Positions 7,420-17,561 of a stretch of DNA of 64,000 nucleotides are shown here, piece after piece. The notes under the pieces were generated by a model. The model had not been told where the DNA came from. It was given only the letters and a program-made list of their open reading frames with translations, and did no database searches. Origin of the DNA: Paenibacillus eucommiae (GTDB lineage Bacteria; Bacillota; Bacilli; Paenibacillales; NBRC-103111); contig NZ_JAGGLB010000020.1 of the NCBI RefSeq assembly GCF_017874215.1, forward strand, positions 62,001 to 126,000, given 5' to 3'. Positions within the stretch are counted from its first letter, which is position 1; the number at the start of each line of letters is the position of its first letter. Both the position numbers and the translations under genes were made by a program.

Positions 7420-10400
7420 TTAGTCCTTACGAATCAGCTCGATGTCATCCAAATACACTTTTTCTCCTTCACGAAAATTTTGAATGAGCAGAATCAATTC
7501 CGCACTTACCGCCGGTCTGCCAGCATAGTGCGAAAAAACATCAAACTCAAAGGAGACTGTTTTCCACTTGCCGTTTGATGTTCCCGCTATCTCGAACGGT
7601 CCGTTGGCTGTTCCAATCAGCAAGCCATTTGCGTCTTTAAATTGTACCTGATAAAAAAGTTTCGCATTCAAATATTGGAGATTGCCATCCACATACGCTG
7701 AAGTCAGGTAATGGAAAACTCCTACATAGTGACCTGGTTCAAGGTGCACAATCTGAATGGGTGCTCCTCCACCCATTGCGTTCTGTCCGGCAGAAAACCC
7801 ATTCGCAGTAAGGCTGTACCGTCCACTCCGCTTAAACGTATCCGAAGGCGCGAAGCCCTCTCCCCAAAACAGCCAGCTATTCGCACCTCCACCCGACCAT
7901 TGCTCGAAAGAAGAATTCGCCAACACCGAGGTGTAGCCTTCCTGCCGCGTAATTGTAGCTGAATTCGTACGAATGGGTTCTTTTCCGCTGTAAGTAACTT
8001 CATATTCCACATACTGCTCCCATGGCAGCGATGCAATACTTGGCACCGTCAATGCTGCAGTTAATGTTGTAGCATCCCACTCTATATGCGTCGGAGTGAC
8101 GAAGCCACTGAAGCCTCCGTTACCCACATGCTCTATCTTAAAATCACTTAACACTGGCACCCGTGCCGGCTCCTCGTTAAACATAAGCCGCACAGTTCCA
8201 TTTTCTGCTGAAGCCTGCATGAAAGGCACAACATCATCCTGACGAATAAGCTCTATGTCATCCAAATAGACGCTTTCCCCTTCATGGAAATTTTGAATGT
8301 TCAGAATTAACTGAGCGCTCGACATCTGCAGACCGCTGTAATCCGGGTACACATCAAACTCGAATGAAGCTGTCGTCCACTTGCCATTTGACTTTCCGCC
8401 TTGCTGGATTTCTCCTAATGTGGATCCGATCATAACGCTATCTTCGTTTCTATATTGCAGCACATAACGGAGCGTTCCCGCTGTCTGTGCCGAAGTCAGA
8501 TAATGGAATACCCCAACATAGTGACCCGGTTCGAGGTTCGTAATTTGAATGGGGCCGCCGCCGCCAACTTCATTCTGGTTGGCAGACAACCCATTCACAG
8601 TAAGGCTGTACTGTCCGCTCCGCTTGATCGTATCCGAATGCGTAAAGCCTTCTCCCCAAAACAACCAGCTATCTGCAGAAGCACCCGTCCATTGTTCAAA
8701 GGAAGAATTGGCCAGGACCGATGTGTAACCATTCTTTCGCGCAATGGTAACAGCATTTGTTCTAACTGGTTCTTTCCCATCGTAAGTGATTTCGTATTCC
8801 ACGTACTGCTCCCATGGAAGCGGTGAAATGCTTGGAACTGTCAGTGCTGCAGTTAATGTCGTCTCATCCCACGCAATATGCATGGGATTGACGATGTCAC
8901 CATTGTCCATCCGCTCAATCTTAAAATTACCTGCGCTTGGCACTTGAGCTGGCATCTCATCAAATACATACTGCAGGATGTTATTCTCATGCAAATCCAG
9001 CACTGGCACAACAAATGGCAGGGTATCAACAGTCGCTCTTCCCTTATAGGAAACCCGATAGACTACGCGCTGCTCCACCAGCAATTGGGAAATCGTTGGC
9101 AAGGTTAAAACCGCTTTTTTCTCAGCTGGATACCATGCAATATCACTTGGCATCACGAGTATTTCATCCGTACCACCAATGATCTGCTTAACCACAAAGT
9201 CGCCAATCACAGGTGCTTCGCCCGGTAACTTATCAAACGAAACGGTGATTGCCCCGTTGACTGCTGAATAAGAGACCGTCTCCTCTAGAACTGGAGGTGT
9301 TGAAGGATTCGGATTATACGAACCCGACGAGAACGACGATCCAGAGACTGGAGCCGGGGCCCCCGCACCTGTCAGCAGCAACGGCTGCTTGTCAAACGTC
9401 GTCCCTTTCGCTTTTTCACTAAGTGCTGCCTTTTCGATTATGCCTTGACCCATTACTTTAGTTATCTGATGCAAAATTAGCGAAATAATCTTGGCATTCT
9501 TATCTACACTTATATGTGTACCCGCTGCTTGTTCAGCGATTGACAATTGCTTGATTACACCTTGCGTGAATTCAACAACAATGTTCTTAGCTTCAACGTC
9601 GACTTGATCAAAATATCCACTCAAAATAACCGAAGACCTTACAATCATTGCGGCTATCACTGTGTTACCCTCCACAACAATACGCACGACACCCGATGCT
9701 TTATCGACGATCATGGATCCTATGGCGCTGTTTTCCACATGTACGCTGTTGATACCACCGCCTTTAACCGCTGTCGTCCCTAGGACCTCTACATTCTTCA
9801 GGAAAACTTCCCCTTCTGCAATGCCTTCTGCCAACAGTAAATCTCCTGTGATTTTCATGTTTTGCAGCGTCACACCGGGAACGAGGACAACGACATCGCC
9901 GTTTATCGCTTGGACATCATTTGCAGCTGCTCCGTATACGCCCGCTTCCTTGTATTCTAACGCAGTACTTGCATGCAGCGCACGATCCAAAGCAACAACA
10001 ACCTCTGCCCGTGTAATGAAGGCTTCAGGCTTAAAGCTTCCATCCTCGTAACCCTCCATGAGCCCAGCAGCAGCTACAGCTGCCACCGCCCCCTTGCTCC
10101 ACTCCGGAATCTGCTTCGCATCTGCAAAGCTATTCGCTGCCCCACTCTCTGCCTGCACATCCAGCTTCATTATACGAGCGATGATAACTGCCGCTTCTTG
10201 TCTGCTGATGGATCGCTTCGTACCGATCGTACCGTCGGGATAGCCATCGATGTAGCCTGCTTGTACCGCTCTGGCAGCATCTTCATATTCCCAGTCGGAA
10301 GCGGAAAGATCTGTAAAGTGAATCGGAGTCTTTGCGTTAAAGCCAAAGGACCGATTGATGAGAGCGATCACCTCTCCCCGGTTAATGATACGATCCGGTT

Positions 10401-10653
10401 TGAATGTACCATCCGAATAGCCATGGATGAGACCAGCCTCCATCCAAGCCGTCAAAGGCTTTTCTGCCCAATGATTAGTTAGATCGGCTAACACTGTCCG
10501 GGATGAGCTGGAGGTATCCATTGAATCCAAATCCGATTTCGAATCCGATTCAGCACCAAAAACCGTGCCAACTGCCGGACCATACGTTGAAAAAATAAGA
10601 CAAAACATCATAAAAAGCAGAAAGGTTCTCTTCTTATAATTGGTTAAAATCAT
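7420..10653 (-). CDS. SLH-anchored surface protein with beta-helical and carbohydrate-binding-like repeats
   Basis: The 1077-residue exported protein starts with a signal peptide (about residues 1-35). Three SLH domains (about 58-232; GYSDGTFKPDRIINRGE, GYPDGTIGTKRSISRQE, GYEDGSFKPEAFITRAE) should anchor it to the secondary cell-wall polymer. A repetitive beta-rich segment (about 238-410) follows. Three Ig-like units then come with two copies of a carbohydrate-binding-like module beginning SVLANSSFEQW (about 650-805 and 905-1075). No catalytic domain is apparent, so it probably binds glycans at the cell surface. It follows another SLH protein with a 30-bp gap. The ATG at 10653 is chosen because AGGGGTG precedes it. 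Confidence 0.85.
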   Translation of the reverse strand: MILTNYKKRTFLLFMMFCLIFSTYGPAVGTVFGAESDSKSDLDSMDTSSSSRTVLADLTNHWAEKPLTAWMEAGLIHGYSDGTFKPDRIINRGEVIALINRSFGFNAKTPIHFTDLSASDWEYEDAARAVQAGYIDGYPDGTIGTKRSISRQEAAVIIARIMKLDVQAESGAANSFADAKQIPEWSKGAVAAVAAAGLMEGYEDGSFKPEAFITRAEVVVALDRALHASTALEYKEAGVYGAAANDVQAINGDVVVLVPGVTLQNMKITGDLLLAEGIAEGEVFLKNVEVLGTTAVKGGGINSVHVENSAIGSMIVDKASGVVRIVVEGNTVIAAMIVRSSVILSGYFDQVDVEAKNIVVEFTQGVIKQLSIAEQAAGTHISVDKNAKIISLILHQITKVMGQGIIEKAALSEKAKGTTFDKQPLLLTGAGAPAPVSGSSFSSGSYNPNPSTPPVLEETVSYSAVNGAITVSFDKLPGEAPVIGDFVVKQIIGGTDEILVMPSDIAWYPAEKKAVLTLPTISQLLVEQRVVYRVSYKGRATVDTLPFVVPVLDLHENNILQYVFDEMPAQVPSAGNFKIERMDNGDIVNPMHIAWDETTLTAALTVPSISPLPWEQYVEYEITYDGKEPVRTNAVTIARKNGYTSVLANSSFEQWTGASADSWLFWGEGFTHSDTIKRSGQYSLTVNGLSANQNEVGGGGPIQITNLEPGHYVGVFHYLTSAQTAGTLRYVLQYRNEDSVMIGSTLGEIQQGGKSNGKWTTASFEFDVYPDYSGLQMSSAQLILNIQNFHEGESVYLDDIELIRQDDVVPFMQASAENGTVRLMFNEEPARVPVLSDFKIEHVGNGGFSGFVTPTHIEWDATTLTAALTVPSIASLPWEQYVEYEVTYSGKEPIRTNSATITRQEGYTSVLANSSFEQWSGGGANSWLFWGEGFAPSDTFKRSGRYSLTANGFSAGQNAMGGGAPIQIVHLEPGHYVGVFHYLTSAYVDGNLQYLNAKLFYQVQFKDANGLLIGTANGPFEIAGTSNGKWKTVSFEFDVFSHYAGRPAVSAELILLIQNFREGEKVYLDDIELIRKD

Positions 10654-10683
10654 GATCACACCCCTAACATATTTATTTGAACT

Positions 10684-13600
10684 TTAATTTCTATTGACCA
10701 CACTAGCAGGGGCATCCGTATCAAAATGGCTGGAGCGATCCATCACGTTGACTTGGGGCTGACCGCTTTTATAAACCGTCAATACTGTATTCCCGCCTCT
10801 TTTCACAACAATGTTGTCATAGGAAGCCTGCAATACTTTCGAAACGGAATCGTTCTCGAATGCTAGCATCCAGCCTGATGATGTTTTGCCAGCCATAGCG
10901 TCAGGAACTGTTAGCTCACGATGATACCATTTTCCAAAAGCATTCGCTCTCAGATCATTCCATGGTGTACCTGTAATTCCGTTCTGGTCCTCCCAATATA
11001 CATTCCCAAATACGGTCTGATCCGTAGTTCTAATATCTATACCGCCTATTCCAGCATCATCGGTATTCAGTTTAACATCGTATTCGATCACATCACCGGC
11101 TTCAAAGGTAAAGCTTTGATTCGATATCGTACGGTAATAGTATTTATCTCCTGCTTGATTGTCCGTCTTTTGTGACATTTTGAGCACCCGGTCTGAGGCA
11201 TATACACTGATTTCATTAATTTGCATCCGCGTGCCAGTCTGATTCGGACCATCCGGTTTATTCGCCTTCACACGGACATATCTGGCTTCCACGTGCATAA
11301 CGGGCCTGGATAACCAATAACCATAAGCTCTGCCTGTAAAATCAGTAAGATGATCAATCATGTTGTAATTCACGCCATCAGTAGAAACCGCGACTTCAAA
11401 ATCCGTTGGCCAATGATTCTCATCGAAAATGACAGAAATTCGCTCAATGTCGAAAACATGTTCAAGATCAACGACCTCCATCCAGGCATATTCACTGGCT
11501 GCCATAGCCCCTGTAGTGGTGTCGCCATCCACTGATTTGTCAGTTTCATGCCCCGGCTGCATCACGGCAAGGCTTCCGTCGATGTTATAGGCAGTTGCCG
11601 TCTTATTTAGTGAGTAATTAAAATATTCATAGACTTCCACTTCGCTGATCGCCATTTGGCTTCCCGTCTGATTGCCTCCAGCTGGCTTTATAGCTTTAAT
11701 GCGCACATATTTGGCATTTACCGGTACAAAAGTTTCCTCCTGTACATCCCCAGTAGAGCCCTTGACTGATTTGACCGTTATAAAACTATCGCTGATTCCG
11801 GTTGTCGAAACCTGAATGTCATATTCAGTTGCGTATAAACCCGGGGCAAACCGCGTTTTTACCCTGTTAATGTTATAAATGCTGCCCAAGTCCACTTCCA
11901 ACGTCCATGCATATTGATTGGCTGCAATGGAAGTTGTAACGGAATTGCCATCAACTGCCTTATCAGCTTCTGCTCCCGCTTGCATCAATGCGATTGTGCC
12001 ATCCTGATAATAAGCAGCGGCTTTTTTCCCAAGAGCAAGATTATAATTCGGTACGATAGCAGGTGCCCTGTCGGGAAGAGGTAACGGAGTAAAAGCAGTT
12101 TTACCATACACAGCCAGTTCCGCTATAGCCATCTGGGAGCCAGTTTGTCCCGGTCCATCGGGTTTTAACGCTACTACACGTACATATCTCGCATTTACCG
12201 GAGTAAATAATTGCTCATCCTGGCCTCCTGCAGACCCCGTGACTGTTTTAACCGTTGTGAAGTTCCCGTTCCCGCCTGTATCCGATACTTGTATCTCATA
12301 ATCGGTCGCCCATAAGTTAGTGAAAAATGGAGGATTTGACATGAAAGTAGTAACGACTCTATCGATCAAATAAGTATTGCCCAGATCAACCTCCATTGTC
12401 CATGCAAACTGATTGGCTGCCAATGCGATGGTAGAAGGATCGCCATCGACTGCTTGGTAAACTTCCGTGTTCGCTTGCATGGTTGCGGGAGTGCCATCAT
12501 TATAATAGGCTGCAACTGACTTCCCTAGAGCAAAATTAACGGAGGATGTTGGCAATAAATTGGCATAAGCCGGTTCCAGGCCAACTTGATCCAAAATCGA
12601 AGCAGGGACATTGCCGTTTCCGATTTTATAATTATTGGCTACCAATCCGGTTTTTTCCCACCAATATCCATTGTCTGCATTCCAGTAGTTGAATTCCACA
12701 TCATTGTCATAAAAGGAAATAATGAAATTTCTCACATAGCTATGGAGAATATTGTTGGCAACAGTCAAATACCGGCTTCCCGAATCCAGATAAATCGCGC
12801 CATATTCGTTATTCACACCGTGAACATAATTTCCTTCAATAACGCCTCCAGGTTGGGCGCCTAAATTGTAGATTCCGCCTCCATCCTTCAAATAACTCAT
12901 AATATTATGAATATGATTGTGGGAAATCACATTATTTTTGCTGGATGATGGCACATTGTACAGGATTCTCCACCGATCCTCCGCTTTACTGATTCTATCA
13001 GGCTTATCGGCAAAGTCCCGGTCTCCCCAGCCCCAGCCCATCGTAATCGCTGTGTATGGCAAATCAGCAATTTCGTTATGGCTGACCAGCGTACCTTCCG
13101 TGTAGCCAACAAACACGCCCACACAACCCCGGTATTCCACGGCTATTTGATGAATATAGTTATTCGTCACCTGGTTGTTCTTTACCACATAACGCAGGTC
13201 TTGCGGGTAACTGTCATTCAAGCTGACACCGCCAATTTGTACGGCCGATCCCGAGACGTCGGTAAACTCATTCCCGGATATCACATTGTCCTGGCTTCCG
13301 TTGCTAAACCCAAGAGCGGAAGCTCCGAGATGGATGAACTTGTTTCTTTCGAAACGGATATTCTTGGCCATGCTGAAGCTGATATTAGCAGGCATCACAA
13401 TCCAGTTGTCCAAATCATACGAATACTCTGGCGAAGCGTAAGGTTTCGAATAGACAGAAGCCTGTATAGGCGTATATCCTTCGTTGCCATTAGGGTATAG
13501 CCAGGTTGCATGAGCAAAGGTAATGCCTTCGAATTGAATGTTATGAACAGGATTGTCTACATTCCCTGAGCCGCTGACAAGCGTGCTTAGATAGGCAGCC

Positions 13601-15492
13601 ACAACCTCAGCCGAGTCCATGTTTTCCCCTGCTCTTGGCTTGTAATATAACTTCCTGGAAGACCGGTCCAGATACCATTCCCCTTCTTCATCAAGCAGCT
13701 CATACGCATTTTCTATAAAAGTCGGAATGGGTCCATCCTCTTTAATCGTAAGCGGTGCTCCACCTTGAAATGCCATGTCCCAGGCTGGCTGCTTCATCGT
13801 AATCGCAGTTCCCGAAATACTGGCTACACCGACACGGGGTTCGATCCAAAGATTATTGTATACAAACTCTATATCACTTTTATTTCCCCAATATTGCATA
13901 TTCGTATCTATAGTTGTATAGCCGCCCGAAGTGAGGGTAGCCCCTGGCAATCCGCCTGCCGATTTTGCCCGTATGCCACGGGTACCGTTTACATAAATTT
14001 GCCGTGTTTCCAGCGAAGCGTCGACACTGGCTTCCCAAATATTTTTGGAACCATCAAATAAGTTCCAACCGGTAATCGTTTTTCCACCACTGATGACAGG
14101 CGTTTCCCCATTGTAGTTTTTGTAGATGACATTATGTCCATTTTTTCCAGAGTCTCCTTGATCGAACTTTAGTGTATGTGTTAAGGGATACGTTCCACCA
14201 CGCAGGTAGACAATGACATCCTCCGTCATATTCGGGAGGCTGAGACGCGCTGTATCTCTGGCTTTCTCAATGGTTTTGAAAGGGAAATTAATTGTCCCCG
14301 GATTCAAGTCGCTGCCATTGACATGATCCACATAAATGCCAGCGCCCCCGTTATCGGCCCATACAACAAACGCTGCCGATTCGATTGCTGCCTCGCCATG
14401 ATAACTCACTTGATACCTGATAGACTGCTCCGCCTCACCAGGAGAAACGCTCGGAACCGTTAAAGCCGCTGACTTGGAGCTCGGATCCCATGCAATAAGG
14501 CTTGGTGTTACAGATATTGGAGCTGCATCGTTAATAACTTGATGTACCGTAAAATTATCAATAGTAGGTACTGCATCCGGAACGGCATCTAACGCAACGT
14601 TAATCTTTCCGTTTACAGCAGATACCGAAACGATATGTACAGGTGTTATTGTAGTTCCGCCATCTCCTCCTCCGATATTCCCCCCGCCTCCGGGCGTACC
14701 CGTAACCGGACCTGTCACTGGAGGGCTTGTCACCCCAGAGCCCGTCCCTTGAGAGCCCCCTTGTCCCGAAGATTCGTCCCCTGGACCATTAGTCGGCAAA
14801 GGTTCCTTCTCCAACGTGCTATCTTTAGATTTGAGAGCGCGATCCAATGTGACTATCATTTCAGCACGAGTAATGAGGGCCTCCGGCTTGAAGCTTCCGT
14901 CCTCATAACCCTCCATAATTTTTGCGGCTGATACAGATGCAATAGCCCCTTTGCTCCACTGTGGAAACTGCTTGGCATCGGTAAAGACGTTCGCAGCTGC
15001 ACTTTCTTCATTTCCTTCCAGACCCAGCAAACGGGTGATGATCACCGCTGCTTCTTGTCTGCTGATTGGCTGCTTGACGCCAATAGTTCCACCCTCATAG
15101 CCCTCCACATAGCCGGCCTTCACCGCTTTGGCCACTTCTTCATATTCCCAATCGGAAACGGTTACATCAGAAAAGTTGATTTGTGCTTGCTCATAAAAAC
15201 CAAAGGAGCGATTCATTAGCGCGAATGCTTCCCCCCGATTAACCGTACGATCCGGCTTCAAAGTACCATCCGAGTAGCCCTGGATTAGACCAGAAGCTAT
15301 CCATTCCTTCAGTGGATTCTCTGCCCAATGTCCCTTCACATCCGGGAATGTATTCTGGGGTGAAGCAGCATTACCACTCCCCTCCGCCTCTGCACCGAGA
15401 ACCGTAGGGCCCGCTATGCCTAAAGAAGAATAAATGAGACAAGTCATTAAGAATAAGATAAATATGGGATTGCTTTTTCTCTTCGAAACCAT
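10684..15492 (-). CDS. SLH-anchored right-handed beta-helix protein (GH141-like) with discoidin domains
   Basis: The 1602-residue exoprotein has a signal peptide (about 1-33), three SLH domains (about 48-216), a Gly/Pro/Ser linker and an Ig-like unit (288-378). A right-handed beta-helix region follows (about 388-960; YLRGGTYPLTHTLKF, then VISGGKTITGWN, ending in repeated NNVISHNHIHNI-type rungs). Three F5/8-type-C (discoidin) modules occupy about 970-1390, each with YVRVxAxKPxGxxQTGSxM. A C-terminal beta domain closes the protein. The helix region resembles GH141 enzymes (fucosidase/xylanase types), so it is probably a cell-bound plant-polysaccharide hydrolase. The activity is inferred. AAGGAGG supports the start. 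A weak terminator lies between it and the binding-protein gene upstream. Confidence 0.85.
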   Translation of the reverse strand: MVSKRKSNPIFILFLMTCLIYSSLGIAGPTVLGAEAEGSGNAASPQNTFPDVKGHWAENPLKEWIASGLIQGYSDGTLKPDRTVNRGEAFALMNRSFGFYEQAQINFSDVTVSDWEYEEVAKAVKAGYVEGYEGGTIGVKQPISRQEAAVIITRLLGLEGNEESAAANVFTDAKQFPQWSKGAIASVSAAKIMEGYEDGSFKPEALITRAEMIVTLDRALKSKDSTLEKEPLPTNGPGDESSGQGGSQGTGSGVTSPPVTGPVTGTPGGGGNIGGGDGGTTITPVHIVSVSAVNGKINVALDAVPDAVPTIDNFTVHQVINDAAPISVTPSLIAWDPSSKSAALTVPSVSPGEAEQSIRYQVSYHGEAAIESAAFVVWADNGGAGIYVDHVNGSDLNPGTINFPFKTIEKARDTARLSLPNMTEDVIVYLRGGTYPLTHTLKFDQGDSGKNGHNVIYKNYNGETPVISGGKTITGWNLFDGSKNIWEASVDASLETRQIYVNGTRGIRAKSAGGLPGATLTSGGYTTIDTNMQYWGNKSDIEFVYNNLWIEPRVGVASISGTAITMKQPAWDMAFQGGAPLTIKEDGPIPTFIENAYELLDEEGEWYLDRSSRKLYYKPRAGENMDSAEVVAAYLSTLVSGSGNVDNPVHNIQFEGITFAHATWLYPNGNEGYTPIQASVYSKPYASPEYSYDLDNWIVMPANISFSMAKNIRFERNKFIHLGASALGFSNGSQDNVISGNEFTDVSGSAVQIGGVSLNDSYPQDLRYVVKNNQVTNNYIHQIAVEYRGCVGVFVGYTEGTLVSHNEIADLPYTAITMGWGWGDRDFADKPDRISKAEDRWRILYNVPSSSKNNVISHNHIHNIMSYLKDGGGIYNLGAQPGGVIEGNYVHGVNNEYGAIYLDSGSRYLTVANNILHSYVRNFIISFYDNDVEFNYWNADNGYWWEKTGLVANNYKIGNGNVPASILDQVGLEPAYANLLPTSSVNFALGKSVAAYYNDGTPATMQANTEVYQAVDGDPSTIALAANQFAWTMEVDLGNTYLIDRVVTTFMSNPPFFTNLWATDYEIQVSDTGGNGNFTTVKTVTGSAGGQDEQLFTPVNARYVRVVALKPDGPGQTGSQMAIAELAVYGKTAFTPLPLPDRAPAIVPNYNLALGKKAAAYYQDGTIALMQAGAEADKAVDGNSVTTSIAANQYAWTLEVDLGSIYNINRVKTRFAPGLYATEYDIQVSTTGISDSFITVKSVKGSTGDVQEETFVPVNAKYVRIKAIKPAGGNQTGSQMAISEVEVYEYFNYSLNKTATAYNIDGSLAVMQPGHETDKSVDGDTTTGAMAASEYAWMEVVDLEHVFDIERISVIFDENHWPTDFEVAVSTDGVNYNMIDHLTDFTGRAYGYWLSRPVMHVEARYVRVKANKPDGPNQTGTRMQINEISVYASDRVLKMSQKTDNQAGDKYYYRTISNQSFTFEAGDVIEYDVKLNTDDAGIGGIDIRTTDQTVFGNVYWEDQNGITGTPWNDLRANAFGKWYHRELTVPDAMAGKTSSGWMLAFENDSVSKVLQASYDNIVVKRGGNTVLTVYKSGQPQVNVMDRSSHFDTDAPASVVNRN

Positions 15493-15517
15493 GATATACC
15501 TCCTTATTTTCCCAGCT

Positions 15518-15572
15518 AAAAAAACACACCACCAAGTACAATTATTATGAAAATCGTGTACTTGATGGTATG
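15518..15572 (-). terminator. Terminator between the ABC binding-protein gene and the SLH genes
   Basis: The arms CACACCACCAAGTACA (15525-15540) and TGTACTTGATGGTATG (15557-15572) pair with two interruptions. On the minus strand the hairpin is followed by U7 (plus A-run 15518-15524). Only 25 bp separate the U-run from the SLH start codon, leaving little room for a new promoter. Partial read-through is therefore the likely way the SLH genes are expressed. Confidence 0.75.
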
Positions 15573-15587
15573 CGTTTCCACTATGCG

Positions 15588-17498
15588 TTATTTGGCCTGC
15601 GCAGCACGCTTCTCAAGTAGTGGCAGTGCGATTTGGGTTTGTTCCTCCAGCATTTTGTCAACATCAATCGTTTTTCTGAAGTTGGCAATCGCAGCATCCC
15701 AGTTTTTACTAAACTGTTCTTCGTTTTTCGCAGTCATAGCTACCTTGAACGGGTCATCCCATGTAGCCCTTGTTGACCAAAGCTTCTGAACTTCAGGTAC
15801 ATTCGCGTATTCCGCTGAAAATGACTGAACATTGGGCACAGGTATAAAGCCTGATGCAAATGGACTTGAAGAAGGAAACTTCATAGCATCATTTAATGTT
15901 GCATATTGAATCGTTTTATTAAAAAATTGAGGATTGTATTTACTGCTGCCGAGACCATTCCATTTCACGACACCTTGCCAATAGCCGGGAGATCCTCCAT
16001 TTAGCGGCTGATTATCAAAGCTCAAGCCTTTAGCATCCTTCCAGTCCATCGCTGTCATATCCAGCTCAACGAGAAACTTTTGCATATTGGCATCTTTGAA
16101 TTGTCTTTTTCCATCTGCCAGTTCTTCATATAATCCGGCTTCTTTAGTTCCCCAATACTTAATGTCCTCCCACTCATCCGTGAACATCATGTTGATCCAG
16201 TTAAGAACCTGGGGCACTTCATCCTCTTTCAAAGTTTTCAATAAAGATAATGCCGAAGAAAAGGTTGGAGGTCCTTCTTTGTAAGCAGGAAATTCGGGTC
16301 TTTGTGGAACCTGTGTGTAAAATGGAACATATCTGAAAGTCTTTCCTGCCTTCTCCAGAAGCGGATTCACATCTCCGGCTGTTGCGTTCCAGATAATCGC
16401 ATATTGTCCGTTCATCACTTTTTCTTTATACTTCTCTGCATTATGCACCAGTGATTCCGGGTCTATTACTTTATCATTAATCATTTTATTTTGTATTTTG
16501 GCGGCTTCTTTAAATACGGGATTTAAATATCCGAACCCCATTTTTTTCTGCGGAATGTCGAGCCAGCCTGTATAGTAATAGCCTTTGTATCCGAGCATTT
16601 CAGCACCTAAAACACTTAGAGCGAACCAATTGTCGCCTCCATCATAACCGGTCGCATACACAGGCTTGTTGCCTTCTTTTAAATTTAAAGCTTTGATATC
16701 ATACATAAACTTTACATATTCATCTGTAGATTGGATTGGCAATACGAAGCTGTCGCCGATTGGAGCATTTTTCTCTTTAATGAGCTTCATAATTTCTTCA
16801 TAGTTTAATGCTGAGGGAATTAAGCTTTTTAGGATATCGTCTCTGACCATCAACGTGCCGGATGTACTTGTTATACGTTCCCTCGGAACAGTGAATGCGG
16901 TAACAAAATCATCACCCAAATTAGGATCTATTTCTTTATCAACAGCCATACCAAATGGAATACCATAAATTTTCCCATCGATCTTAATGGAATCCCACAC
17001 AAACGAAGGAATACTCTTCCACACATCCGGAGCATATTTCTGAATCATATCAGGTGTAAGCTCCCAGTTCAGATCCCCTTCATGAAGCTTGGCATGGTGG
17101 GCTGGCCCCTGTCCTGCTTGGGTAAGAACAAGATTCGGAAGGTTCCCGCTAGCTACCAGCGTCGTAAGCTTGGCTTCCCACTGGCCTCCGCCATTTCCAT
17201 AAAACTCCTTAATCTTCACCTTCGTTTTATTAGCCAGCCAGTCTCCAGGAATATCTTCCTTGGGTTTCTCAACTGCACGCACATCAGTCCCTTGCGTATT
17301 CCAGATCGTCAAATCGAGCTCCTTGGCCGGCACATAGCCTTGCTCCGCCCCATCCCCCTCCTTGGTTGATTGTGGAGCTGGTGATTCTTTGCCAGGATCT
17401 GCAGTTGGCTTATCTTTCTCCAAGCAGCCTGCGAGCAATCCTACAGCGATGATCAAAACCAGGGATAAGCTTAGCCATCTGGCCATTGTTCTTTGCAT
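15588..17498 (-). CDS. Extracellular sugar-binding lipoprotein of an ABC importer (LplA-type)
   Basis: This is a 636-residue lipoprotein. An N-terminal hydrophobic stretch ends in the lipobox LLAGC, giving a lipidated Cys near residue 24, followed by an acidic, low-complexity linker. The body is a large family-1-type solute-binding fold with AKLTTLVASGNLPNLVL, typical of LplA-like proteins that serve oligosaccharide importers without their own ATPase. The start at 17498 is preferred over 17519 because AAGGGTGG precedes it. It lies 63 bp after the second permease gene and should be the substrate-recognition subunit of that transporter. Confidence 0.85.
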   Translation of the reverse strand: MQRTMARWLSLSLVLIIAVGLLAGCLEKDKPTADPGKESPAPQSTKEGDGAEQGYVPAKELDLTIWNTQGTDVRAVEKPKEDIPGDWLANKTKVKIKEFYGNGGGQWEAKLTTLVASGNLPNLVLTQAGQGPAHHAKLHEGDLNWELTPDMIQKYAPDVWKSIPSFVWDSIKIDGKIYGIPFGMAVDKEIDPNLGDDFVTAFTVPRERITSTSGTLMVRDDILKSLIPSALNYEEIMKLIKEKNAPIGDSFVLPIQSTDEYVKFMYDIKALNLKEGNKPVYATGYDGGDNWFALSVLGAEMLGYKGYYYTGWLDIPQKKMGFGYLNPVFKEAAKIQNKMINDKVIDPESLVHNAEKYKEKVMNGQYAIIWNATAGDVNPLLEKAGKTFRYVPFYTQVPQRPEFPAYKEGPPTFSSALSLLKTLKEDEVPQVLNWINMMFTDEWEDIKYWGTKEAGLYEELADGKRQFKDANMQKFLVELDMTAMDWKDAKGLSFDNQPLNGGSPGYWQGVVKWNGLGSSKYNPQFFNKTIQYATLNDAMKFPSSSPFASGFIPVPNVQSFSAEYANVPEVQKLWSTRATWDDPFKVAMTAKNEEQFSKNWDAAIANFRKTIDVDKMLEEQTQIALPLLEKRAAQAK

Positions 17499-17561
17499 GT
17501 TCTTACCACCCTTTACCATTTTTTATTGATAAACACATGATGTGTTGTACCCGGGGTCTGC

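Noticed and set aside
10058-10482. Several long antisense frames inside the SLH and transporter genes
   Set aside because: They are shadows of strongly coding minus-strand genes and lack start signals.
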